Shown: positions 57,023 to 64,000 of the stretch, piece by piece | Position numbering within the stretch: the first letter of the stretch is position 1 | How the letters are laid out: each line of letters opens with the position of its first letter | DNA from: Candidatus Nanoarchaeia archaeon | Lineage (GTDB): Archaea > Nanobdellota > Nanobdellia > Woesearchaeales > JANQNE01 | Length of the DNA stretch: 64,000 bases | Assembly: GCA_028279725.1 (NCBI GenBank) | Contig: JANQNE010000011.1 | Location: 151,872-215,871, forward strand | Direction: 5' to 3' | Notes under the pieces: model-generated | Told to the model about the DNA's origin: nothing | Databases searched by the model: none | What the model saw: the letters and a program-made list of their open reading frames with translations, nothing else | Translations under genes and position numbers: made by a program

Positions 57023-59068
57023 ATGATATTTAATCAAGGATATTCACATCCATTAGACCGGAGCTATCATGCAGGTGATGAAGTTAGTGAAGACTCTGAT
57101 ACTAATGATGTAGGTTTTGGTGTCGGTGATGTTGGTATGAGTGTTCCTATGGGCATTGCAGCAGGAAATGTTCAGGGTGTTGCTGTAAAGATAAGAGAAG
57201 GAGCAGGTAACTTAGAGATTGGTTTTCCCGGAGCAGTGAGTGGGAACAGGCAATCGCAGACTCCTGGAATGTATGGAAAAGATACAAGGCAGGCATTGCG
57301 GGAGTTGGCTAAGATAAATGAAGTTAACTTAACAACTCATTCAGCGTATAGTGTTATGGGTCTTAGTGGTCAGGATCAGCAGGGAAATTTTTCTAAAGAA
57401 TATAGGAAGTTAGCGACAGATGAGATAAAGAGGGCTATCGAGTTTGCAGCTGATACTGCGCAAGGCGGGTCAGTTGTAGTACATACCGGAGAGTTTGAAA
57501 GGCCTATATCAGAAGAGCCATGGGCTGAAGGCGGAGCAAAGTTCAGAAGATTTGACGACGAGCCAGAGCAGGCTATTATCAGAGTTGTCGATAAAAGGAC
57601 AGGGCAGGTTATGACCCAGGTCAGGAAGAACCAAAGGGTTGCTGTCGCTGACTGGCTGGTCGCTGATGAAGATAGAGATGGTGTATATTCATGGAACTCT
57701 GATGAAAAGGATGCAGGATTAAGAGGTAAAAATACCCAGATAAAGAAAGGAGATTATGTTGATTATGAAGGAAATAAGATAATAGATCCATTGAGTGTTG
57801 AGCATGGAAGGCTGCCTGCTTATGATACTGAGACTGGAAGATTTAAGGTCAGGATGGCTGAATGGGATCATTTCAAGAGAGAAGCTGATGAATATAACAG
57901 GCTGATGGAGAAGAAATTAGGAAGGCAGCTTACTGAAGAGGAGACTATGACTCCTGAAGAAAGGCATATAAGATCAACTTTGGAGACTAATGAAGGTTAT
58001 GCAAGGGGGTGGGCTTTATCATTTTCTGTCAGGATGAAAGAGAGTGCAGAACATATCCAAAAATTAAGAAAGGCGAAAGAGTTTTATGAAAAGGTCTGGG
58101 AAAATACACCGGAAGAAGAAAGATGGAAACTGAAAGAAGAGGAAGGCCGTTTCTCAAAGTTTGTTCCTGGAGATGTGAAAAGCCCAGTTGAAACACTGAG
58201 CAAAGAGATATGGAGACTGGAACAAGAAATGGCATATAACCAGCAGTCAGCTATATCCCAGGAGAAGCAGGCTTATGATTCCAGGGAAACGCAGGAGAAT
58301 GTTGTAAGTGCGAAGAAATATGCTTTATCAGAAGCGAAGAAAGCTTATGCTGAAGCTGCACTGCATGCTTATGACCAGACAAAGCAAAAGCATCTTGAGG
58401 ATAATCCTCTGATGATAACTATGGAGAACATCTTTCCTGAAAGATATGGAGCTCATCCTGGTGAGCTGAAGACATTGGTGTTGAATGCAAGAGAAGAGAT
58501 GGCAAAACAGCTGCAGGAGCAAAGAGGATTAGATGCTGAAGCTGCAAAGAAAGCTGCTGAAACTCATGTTAAGGCTACTATAGATACTGGGCATTTCAAT
58601 ATGTGGAGAAAATATTTTACTGGAAGTGATGAGCAGTTCAAGAACTGGCTGATAAGGGAAGTTGAAGATCTTGCTAAAAACAGGGTTGTGGGTAATGTAC
58701 ATCTTACAGATAATTTCGGTTATCAGGATGATCATCTTGCACCAGGACAAGGAACTGCTCCTGTGAAAGAGATAGCTAAGATATTGAAAAAGCATGGTTA
58801 TGAAGGGCCATTGACTGTTGAGCCAGGTGCTGATGCATCTACTGATTTAAGTGATTTCCATGGACTGATGAAGACATGGAGGGAGTTTGGCAGCAATGTT
58901 TATGGTGCTGGTTATGGGGGTGCGACTGGGCCAGCAACACATGGACCAAATAGATGGGGAGAGGTGCAGTACAGCTATTTTGGAAGGAATCAGCCGCCTT
59001 ATTTTGTGTTTGGGTCTTATAGTCCATCTAATGACTGGACACTGTGGACAGAGACTCCGATGGAGTAA
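57023..59068 (+). CDS. Xylose-isomerase-like TIM-barrel protein with large helical insertion
   Basis: 681 residues. The two ends form a sugar-isomerase/AP-endonuclease-2-like barrel: N-terminal LEIGFPGAVSG, NLTTHSAYSVMGL and VVVHTGEFERP; C-terminal ATIDTGHFNMWRKYF, VVGNVHLTDNFGYQDDHLAPGQG and GPLTVEPGA. Between them, about residues 180-480 are a long charged, coiled-coil-like and beta insertion (for example LRKAKEFYEKVWENTPEEERWKLKEEE). Metal ligands of the barrel (His, Glu, Asp) appear kept, so an isomerase or endonuclease activity is possible. I do not recognise the insertion. Confidence 0.65.
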   Translation: MIFNQGYSHPLDRSYHAGDEVSEDSDTNDVGFGVGDVGMSVPMGIAAGNVQGVAVKIREGAGNLEIGFPGAVSGNRQSQTPGMYGKDTRQALRELAKINEVNLTTHSAYSVMGLSGQDQQGNFSKEYRKLATDEIKRAIEFAADTAQGGSVVVHTGEFERPISEEPWAEGGAKFRRFDDEPEQAIIRVVDKRTGQVMTQVRKNQRVAVADWLVADEDRDGVYSWNSDEKDAGLRGKNTQIKKGDYVDYEGNKIIDPLSVEHGRLPAYDTETGRFKVRMAEWDHFKREADEYNRLMEKKLGRQLTEEETMTPEERHIRSTLETNEGYARGWALSFSVRMKESAEHIQKLRKAKEFYEKVWENTPEEERWKLKEEEGRFSKFVPGDVKSPVETLSKEIWRLEQEMAYNQQSAISQEKQAYDSRETQENVVSAKKYALSEAKKAYAEAALHAYDQTKQKHLEDNPLMITMENIFPERYGAHPGELKTLVLNAREEMAKQLQEQRGLDAEAAKKAAETHVKATIDTGHFNMWRKYFTGSDEQFKNWLIREVEDLAKNRVVGNVHLTDNFGYQDDHLAPGQGTAPVKEIAKILKKHGYEGPLTVEPGADASTDLSDFHGLMKTWREFGSNVYGAGYGGATGPATHGPNRWGEVQYSYFGRNQPPYFVFGSYSPSNDWTLWTETPME

Positions 59069-59130
59069 GATTTATAAATAAAAGTGGTCTTATTGGGTTA
59101 AAAAGAGTTCTTGTTTAGGTATTTTAGAAA

Positions 59131-60108
59131 ATGGAAATAATTGATAAGATAAAGAGAAAGGTATCGGTTGGGTTGATCGCTCTACTTTCACATGCAACAA
59201 TGGCTCCTGCATGTACTGGTGCTAAACAGATGGCTATGGGGTGGGCAGGCATAACAACTTCTGATAATACTCATGCGATCTATTGGAACCAAGCTATGAT
59301 GCATTATCTGAAATATCTTAGGGTCAGCTATACGCAACTTATAGGTGATACTGAAAGCATAAGGTATGATGATATCTTTTCTGCTGTGGTTCCTGTTTCG
59401 AATAAGTTAACTTTAGGATTGCAGGCTATGAATTCAAGACAAAGCCTGACTGATATTGTTGATGAGGATATAACCTGGGCTAAGTTTGCTGGAGGATTAA
59501 AACTTAATTCTAAATTTTCAGTCGGTTGTGCAATCACTCCTAAATACACGAACGATAAGAGAGGAGATGTAGAAAGAGATGACTTTCTTTTTGATTATGA
59601 AGTTAGCGGCCTGTTTGAAGAGGATAATCTTTTGATAAAAGGGGATGAATTACGATTGGGTTTTCTGATGAAGTTCTGGTCTGGCTTAGATGGAGAAGCT
59701 TTTAATCTCAGGCCCGGAGCAAGCTATACTGTTGATGATAAGATCGGAGAATTAACAATAGCAGCTAACTATTACAGTGCTTTGCATCCTTTTGCTGCAG
59801 CAACTGGCCTTAAGATTCCTGTGATTGGCGGCCCTGGGATAAGAATTGGAATGGAACAGAAGATCAGTGTCTATGATCTTGGTGATCTTTACCTGCGTTT
59901 TGGCCTGGATGACAGCGGTATGGGTGGTGCGTTTGCTTATGGTTTTGGCTATACTGATGGTGAGAGGACAGTCAATGTTGCTTTCAAGAATAACAATGGC
60001 ATTAAATACGGCCTTCTAGAAGTTGAAGTTAATATTCTTCCTGTTAAGGGTTATGGAGATAATAAAGCAGGAGAATTGCTGCCAGTGTTAGGTGGGGAGG
60101 GTTTGTGA
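59131..60108 (+). CDS. Exported beta-rich protein resembling bacterial PorV/UPF0164-type outer-membrane barrels
   Basis: 325 residues. An N-terminal signal-like segment (VSVGLIALLSHATMAPAC) is followed by GAKQMAMGWAGITTSDNTHAIYWNQAMM, which closely resembles the GAR-(A)MGGA-x-A-x-DD-x-A-x-YWNPAG signature of bacterial PorV, FadL-like and UPF0164 barrels. The remainder alternates beta strands (FAGGLKLNSKFSVGCAITPKYTND, KIGELTIAANYYSAL, LGDLYLRFGLDDSGMGGAFAYGFGYTDGERTVNVAFK). Archaea have no canonical outer membrane, so its location and role are open. Confidence 0.6.
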   Translation: MEIIDKIKRKVSVGLIALLSHATMAPACTGAKQMAMGWAGITTSDNTHAIYWNQAMMHYLKYLRVSYTQLIGDTESIRYDDIFSAVVPVSNKLTLGLQAMNSRQSLTDIVDEDITWAKFAGGLKLNSKFSVGCAITPKYTNDKRGDVERDDFLFDYEVSGLFEEDNLLIKGDELRLGFLMKFWSGLDGEAFNLRPGASYTVDDKIGELTIAANYYSALHPFAAATGLKIPVIGGPGIRIGMEQKISVYDLGDLYLRFGLDDSGMGGAFAYGFGYTDGERTVNVAFKNNNGIKYGLLEVEVNILPVKGYGDNKAGELLPVLGGEGL

Positions 60109-60205
60109 GGAATAATTCTTAATATCCTGCTTTTTTTAGTATATCAATACAGATGCACATAATCGGATATGTTGAGCGATCAGCATTTATCACTAACATA
60201 AGTAG

Positions 60206-60586
60206 TCTGGACTTGATGAAAAAGATGATAGATATAAGCGGAATGGAAAACCAAGAAGCAAATACACTTTTTATGTCTGGAGACATACATTCGCAACATA
60301 CTGGATAAATAAAGGTCTTGGTGCAGCATATGTCAAAGAAGCGATGGGACATGCAAAGATGGACACAACAATAAATGTCTATTCGCATATTGAGAATAGT
60401 AACATCATGGATTCGATGAACGAGTTGAGGAATGGAAAACCAAAGGAAGAAGAACCAAAACCAATTGTTGCAGAAACATCAAAAGATGATCCAATAGCCA
60501 TAATCACACAGAGATATTTGAGAGGAGAGATAACTGAAGAAGAAGCAAAAAAGATGAAGAAATTTGTGGAGAAGGAGATGGTGTGA
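60206..60586 (+). pseudogene. Decayed tyrosine recombinase (integrase) fragment
   Basis: Only the C-terminal catalytic part remains. The frame is open from just after a TAG at 60203 and reads YTFYVWRHTFATYWINKGL then EAMGHAKMDTTINVYSH, the HxxR-H, GH-T and nucleophile-Tyr boxes of tyrosine recombinases (the first box His is Tyr here). Arg, His and nucleophile Tyr survive, but the N-terminal half and first catalytic Arg are absent and there is no start. The tail continues as a charged helix (TEEEAKKMKKFVEKEMV). It marks past integration next to the Argonaute gene. Confidence 0.75.
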
Positions 60587-60606
60587 GTGACAGATTCAGA
60601 TTCATG

Positions 60607-60676
60607 TCCTACATTAATCTCTCTTGAAAAACATTAATGTTTTTAAGCCATAAAGATCTAAGAAGTTAATGTAGGA
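60607..60676. repeat. Nested palindromic element upstream of the Argonaute gene
   Basis: An 11-bp inverted repeat TCCTACATTAA (60607) and TTAATGTAGGA (60666) encloses the perfect 18-bp palindrome AAAAACATTAATGTTTTT (60627-60644). The core ACATTAA(T) appears three times. It lies between the integrase fragment and the Argonaute promoter, so it may be an operator, an attachment-site remnant or a recombination end. Confidence 0.65.
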
Positions 60677-60725
60677 TAGATATATGCTTTTGTCTAACAG
60701 TAGTGACGAAGAAAATTGGATATAA

Positions 60726-60734
60726 TTTATAAAA
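60726..60734 (+). promoter_or_regulatory. TATA box of the Schlafen-Argonaute gene
   Basis: TTTATAAAA lies 23-31 bases before the ATG at 60757 and there is no Shine-Dalgarno, so the mRNA is probably leaderless. The palindromic element sits about 50-120 bases upstream of it. Confidence 0.6.
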
Positions 60735-60756
60735 CTTTAGTGATTTCTCCTCATAA

Positions 60757-63700
60757 ATGAACCCAAAAGAAGTATTTGATAATCCTGATGTTAAGCTTTT
60801 GACATCAGGAGACTTGGAATCTCAACATTTTGAGAGAAAAAGACAGATAACTGCGGATAAACTAGCTGATGCTATATCTGGTTTTTCTAATAAGAACAAA
60901 GATGGGGGATTGATAATAGTTGGGATTGAAGATGATGGAGCAATCTCTGGCATTTCAAGTCTTGGCCAGCAGTGGTACAACAACATCCAGACAGATTTGA
61001 ATAGACTCATACATGACAGAGTATATGAATTTAAGAACCTTGCATGTACCAATAAGGAAGGAAGCAGTGATTTCTTGCTATTGATATATGTGAAATATTC
61101 TGAGGGTAAAGTCATTGAGAAGGCTAACAGAAAAGCATATGTCAGGATAGGCGACCAGACACATGAACTAGATGAAGAAGAAAAAATAGAATTGAAATAC
61201 TCAAAAGGGCAACTAGAATTTGAGTCTGTCTGCTATGAAGATTTTGACATAAAGAAGCTGGATGATGATATGCTAGATCAGTTTATAGATGGTATAAAAA
61301 AGAGAGAAGGGATAACTTCTGATCTTGATGCAGAACAAGCCCTTATATCCAAGCGATTGATAAAAGATGAAGATGGCATAAAAAAACTAACCTCTGCTGG
61401 ATTACTAACCCTTAGCAAAGACCCCAAGGAGTTCATATCTGGGGCAAAGATAAGATTTCTAAGATATGAAGGAAAAAGTGAAGGTGCTGGAAGAAGCCTA
61501 AATGTTATAAAAGACAAGGAATTTGAAGGCCCCATCCCTCGGCTTATAGAAAAATCCTTTGAGTACATAAAAACACAGATTAAGGAGTTTAGCAATCTTG
61601 ATGAAAACGGCAAGTTTGTAAAAGAGCCAGAGTATCCTCCAACAGTAATCCTTGAGGCTATCGTAAATGCAGTTGTTCATAGATCATACTCGCTTAAGAA
61701 TGCTCACATATTCATAAAGATGTTTGATGATAGGCTTGTTATAGAAAGCCCAGGGAGATTCCCAGGCATGGTGACTCCCACCAACTTCTACCATCACCCC
61801 CGGAATCCAAAGATAATGGATGCCCTAAAATATTTTGAATATGTCAAAGCTATGGCTGAAGGCACAAGAAGGATGAAAGAAGACATGTTACAATCCAATC
61901 TTCCCGCACCAGAGTTTAAAGAGACTGATTCTAGCATTATGGTCATACTAAAAAATAATCTAGAAGAAAGAAGTAGGGCTCCGGAGGAATCTAAAGAAGA
62001 TGTCCCTCAATACTCAAACCTATTTAACTTGGCAATATCTGATAAAGGAGGAAGTCTATTAAAACCATCCTTCTTTGATTACGACTTCCTTAAATTGATA
62101 AGGAGGACTTTTATCTCGAAACTTATTGATACTGGCTGGTTTGTTCCTAATTTCAAAACAAATGCATATCAACTGAACAACCCCATATATGAAGTAAAAC
62201 AAGGAGATAAGATCATCATATCCATACTACCTGGATTTAGGTTCTCAATAAGAAAATTATCTGATGAATTATTCCTTATAATTGACCCAAGGGTATTACT
62301 TAAACCAAGAGTAACTCTAGAATATATCTCAAGCCATATAGACTTAAACAAAGAACTGATTGGAATGGATGCATTTGATAAAGAAAGTAAAACGTCAGGA
62401 AAGATCATCTCAATAAGTGATGGTGAAGTTATTCTTAAAACAAATAAAGAAGTGTTAAAAGCAAATCATAGAAATATTTATCCTAATATGAAAACCCATC
62501 ATCTACAAAGACTCATAAATGCACTTGGAATTAGTTATGATATTGATGCAGAATCAAAGAAATACTCTTTATTGACTGTTGTAGGAGCACCAAAGATAAG
62601 GGCTAAGAGAACAAAAGAATTAGCTGAGCTTATAGGGAGTTCTGTATTCCCACTGAAAATAGATGATCATAATATAAATTTAGACATAAACCCAGTAAAA
62701 CTAAAGAAACCAACTTTTGAACTTAAGAAAGATATAAAGGAAGTGCAAATAAGTGTAGATACTTTGAACAGATATAAGGGAGATATCGTCTTAGATACTC
62801 TCACAACACATGGAGCTTATGAGAAACCTGAGAAAGAGATAAGGATCATCCCTGTATGCACAAAAGATGTTTCTGAAAAGATGGAATACTTGATATCTCA
62901 AATAAGTAAGGGAAGTTTTAGATACCAAGGAGTTGAGAAGACATTTGGGGTGAAATTGATTAAGGAAAATACACTAGAGTGTAATGATTCTAAAGAGTAT
63001 GTCGATAAACTAAAAGAGAAAATTAAAGAAATAAAAGATAACTCTCAATACATATTTTTGATTTATTGTTCAGAGTCAGAATATAGTAGATTTGAATACG
63101 ATTCTCCATACTATGCTTGTAAACGGTATCTTTTGGAAGAAGGTTATAATTCACAAATGGTAGATACCAGCACATTGAATAATTTAAGATTCAAGGATCT
63201 AAACATATCATTGGATTTATTTGCTAAGAGTGGATTTACGCCATGGGTCTTATCTGAAGGATTCCCTGACTGCGATTTACTTATTGGATTATCTTACTCA
63301 AATATATCCGATAAGGATGGTCAAAGTAGAATATTGGGATATGTAAATGTATTTGATAAGATGGGTAGATGGAGGTTTTATAAAGGAACTACAGAATTAC
63401 TAAGCTTTGAAGATAGAAAGCAACATTTTACAAATCTTATAAAAGAAACATTAGAAGAACTTAAGGATGAGAGAAATATTAAAAAAATTCAGATTCATCA
63501 TTCTTGTAGACTATCTAGGGAGATAAAGGAAAAAATATATTCTGAGTTATTAACTGAATTTCCCGATATTGAACTTATTTTTGTATGGATAAACTCAGAA
63601 ACACCAATTAGGATGTATGATGAGTCTTTTTATTCCGATGGCAGTTTACCTAGGGGGAATTATGTTATCACTTCACCAAATCAGTTTTATCTATCAACTA

Positions 63701-63981
63701 CTGGGTGCAACACCCTAAGACAAAAGGGGATGGGAACACCAAAACTTCTTGAAGTCAATATAGATTGTTTCCCAAATAACTTAATCATAGAACATAAGTT
63801 GATAGCTCTTCAATTACTGAGTCTAACAAAACTGAACTGGGCATCAACTAAGACATTTTGCCATCTACCAATAACTCTCAAATATGCTAATGATATTGCA
63901 TATCTGATGAATGCAATATTTAAAGGATTTGGAGAATTCAAGCTTAATCAAAAACTAAAGAGTAATCCTTGGTTTTTGTAA
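60757..63981 (+). CDS. Schlafen-type AlbA_2/GHKL protein fused to a long, catalytically substituted Argonaute
   Basis: 1074 residues, complete with stop. Residues about 15-145 form an AlbA_2 (Schlafen core-like) domain: ESQHFERKRQ (E21, E25) and DGGLIIVGIEDDGAISGI. Residues about 290-405 are the GHKL-like half of COG2865-type regulators: EAIVNAVVHRSYS (E300), DDRLVIESPGRFPG, HPRNPKIMD, EGTRRM. Residues about 430-600 look like Argonaute N, L1 and PAZ-like regions (FRFSIRKLSDELFLIIDPR). MID (about 690-830) keeps YYACKRYLLEEGYNSQMVD (Y786, K789, Q800), matching guide 5'-end binding. PIWI (about 838-1074) has LLIGLSYS, QIHHSCRL and LPITLKYANDIA, ending PWFL; the usual catalytic Asp positions are S846, S916 and N1045, so slicing is not expected. 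Likely a guide-directed effector. Confidence 0.85.
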   Translation: MNPKEVFDNPDVKLLTSGDLESQHFERKRQITADKLADAISGFSNKNKDGGLIIVGIEDDGAISGISSLGQQWYNNIQTDLNRLIHDRVYEFKNLACTNKEGSSDFLLLIYVKYSEGKVIEKANRKAYVRIGDQTHELDEEEKIELKYSKGQLEFESVCYEDFDIKKLDDDMLDQFIDGIKKREGITSDLDAEQALISKRLIKDEDGIKKLTSAGLLTLSKDPKEFISGAKIRFLRYEGKSEGAGRSLNVIKDKEFEGPIPRLIEKSFEYIKTQIKEFSNLDENGKFVKEPEYPPTVILEAIVNAVVHRSYSLKNAHIFIKMFDDRLVIESPGRFPGMVTPTNFYHHPRNPKIMDALKYFEYVKAMAEGTRRMKEDMLQSNLPAPEFKETDSSIMVILKNNLEERSRAPEESKEDVPQYSNLFNLAISDKGGSLLKPSFFDYDFLKLIRRTFISKLIDTGWFVPNFKTNAYQLNNPIYEVKQGDKIIISILPGFRFSIRKLSDELFLIIDPRVLLKPRVTLEYISSHIDLNKELIGMDAFDKESKTSGKIISISDGEVILKTNKEVLKANHRNIYPNMKTHHLQRLINALGISYDIDAESKKYSLLTVVGAPKIRAKRTKELAELIGSSVFPLKIDDHNINLDINPVKLKKPTFELKKDIKEVQISVDTLNRYKGDIVLDTLTTHGAYEKPEKEIRIIPVCTKDVSEKMEYLISQISKGSFRYQGVEKTFGVKLIKENTLECNDSKEYVDKLKEKIKEIKDNSQYIFLIYCSESEYSRFEYDSPYYACKRYLLEEGYNSQMVDTSTLNNLRFKDLNISLDLFAKSGFTPWVLSEGFPDCDLLIGLSYSNISDKDGQSRILGYVNVFDKMGRWRFYKGTTELLSFEDRKQHFTNLIKETLEELKDERNIKKIQIHHSCRLSREIKEKIYSELLTEFPDIELIFVWINSETPIRMYDESFYSDGSLPRGNYVITSPNQFYLSTTGCNTLRQKGMGTPKLLEVNIDCFPNNLIIEHKLIALQLLSLTKLNWASTKTFCHLPITLKYANDIAYLMNAIFKGFGEFKLNQKLKSNPWFL

Positions 63982-64000
63982 GGTTTTCTAGGAAGTTCAT

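Noticed and set aside
60119-60388. 89-residue minus-strand ORF over the integrase remnant
   Set aside because: The plus-strand frame carries recognisable recombinase boxes; this is its antisense shadow.
60757-63981. Classical slicing Argonaute
   Set aside because: The PIWI positions that should hold the catalytic Asp residues read Ser, Ser and Asn, so DEDX-type cleavage is not expected.
1-64000. CRISPR array or tRNA/rRNA genes
   Set aside because: No series of equally spaced direct repeats was seen and no GGTTCRANYCC-type T-arm with a matching acceptor stem could be found by reading. A covariance search would be needed to exclude intron-containing tRNAs.

Overview
The window is from an archaeon. 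It carries an exosome/proteasome superoperon (Pop5, PsmA, SBDS, Rrp4, Rrp41, Rrp42, RpoK), archaeal/eukaryotic-type ribosomal proteins (S6e, S19e, L21e, L31e, L39e), aIF2-gamma, RpoF, PDCD5, Cbf5, Lhr helicase, TrmB, ZPR1 and archaeal SepF. Short compact genes, many DPANN-looking orphan proteins and several bacterial-type acquisitions (Lgt, MetK, FKBP, hemerythrin, STAS, an RsbW-like ATPase) suggest a DPANN lineage such as Woesearchaeota or Pacearchaeota; this placement is inference. Many genes have a TTTATAAA-like TATA box about 25 bases before the start (leaderless). Others use a GGTGA(T)-type Shine-Dalgarno about 4 bases before the start. I saw no rRNA, tRNA or CRISPR array.

Layout. 1-6.8 kb: end of a surface protein, hemerythrin, membrane-anchored GH18-like protein, DEDD nuclease, transglutaminase-like protein, beta-propeller glycosidase, Lgt, FKBP. 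7-13.5 kb: GDP-mannose genes (ManC, ManB), inositol-monophosphatase family protein, two lipoproteins (natural Lgt clients), a double receiver protein. 13.6-18.1 kb: RNase P/proteasome/exosome operon with paired hairpins ahead of psmA and SBDS. 18-24 kb: coiled-coil protein, small genes, Cbf5 and the S19e-PDCD5-L39e-L31e operon. 24-29 kb: radical-SAM-like protein, antiporter, a phosphatase/HIT/isomerase/HIT operon. 29-37.7 kb: Lhr helicase, ribbon-helix-helix protein, metallophosphoesterase, TrmB, methyltransferase, exchanger, XRE-CBS regulator, STAS protein. 37.7-44.3 kb: glucosylglycerate-type compatible-solute cluster (GpgS, GH13 phosphorylase, two glycosyltransferases, HAD phosphatase). 45-50 kb: SAM and purine salvage (MetK, MTAP, Apt, tautomerase) and an RsbW-like ATPase. 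50-54.8 kb: ZPR1, SepF, L21e-RpoF-DUF655, aIF2-gamma, S6e. 55-60 kb: orphan proteins, including a split TIM barrel and a protein resembling bacterial outer-membrane barrels.

The most striking locus is the right end (60.2-64 kb): a decayed tyrosine recombinase, a nested palindromic element, then a 1074-residue protein that joins a complete Schlafen-type AlbA_2 plus GHKL-like module to a long Argonaute with MID and PIWI domains. The PIWI catalytic positions are substituted (S846, S916, N1045), while guide-end-binding residues in MID appear kept. I read it as a one-polypeptide guide-directed sensor plus effector, probably for defence, on a mobile island.

A second candidate novelty is a family of about 95-base intergenic elements (five copies, one decayed). 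Their closing stems differ in sequence but stay paired, which points to an uncharacterised structured RNA. A third is a set of genes whose best start, judged from Shine-Dalgarno spacing and conserved N-termini, is ATT, ATA or ATC.
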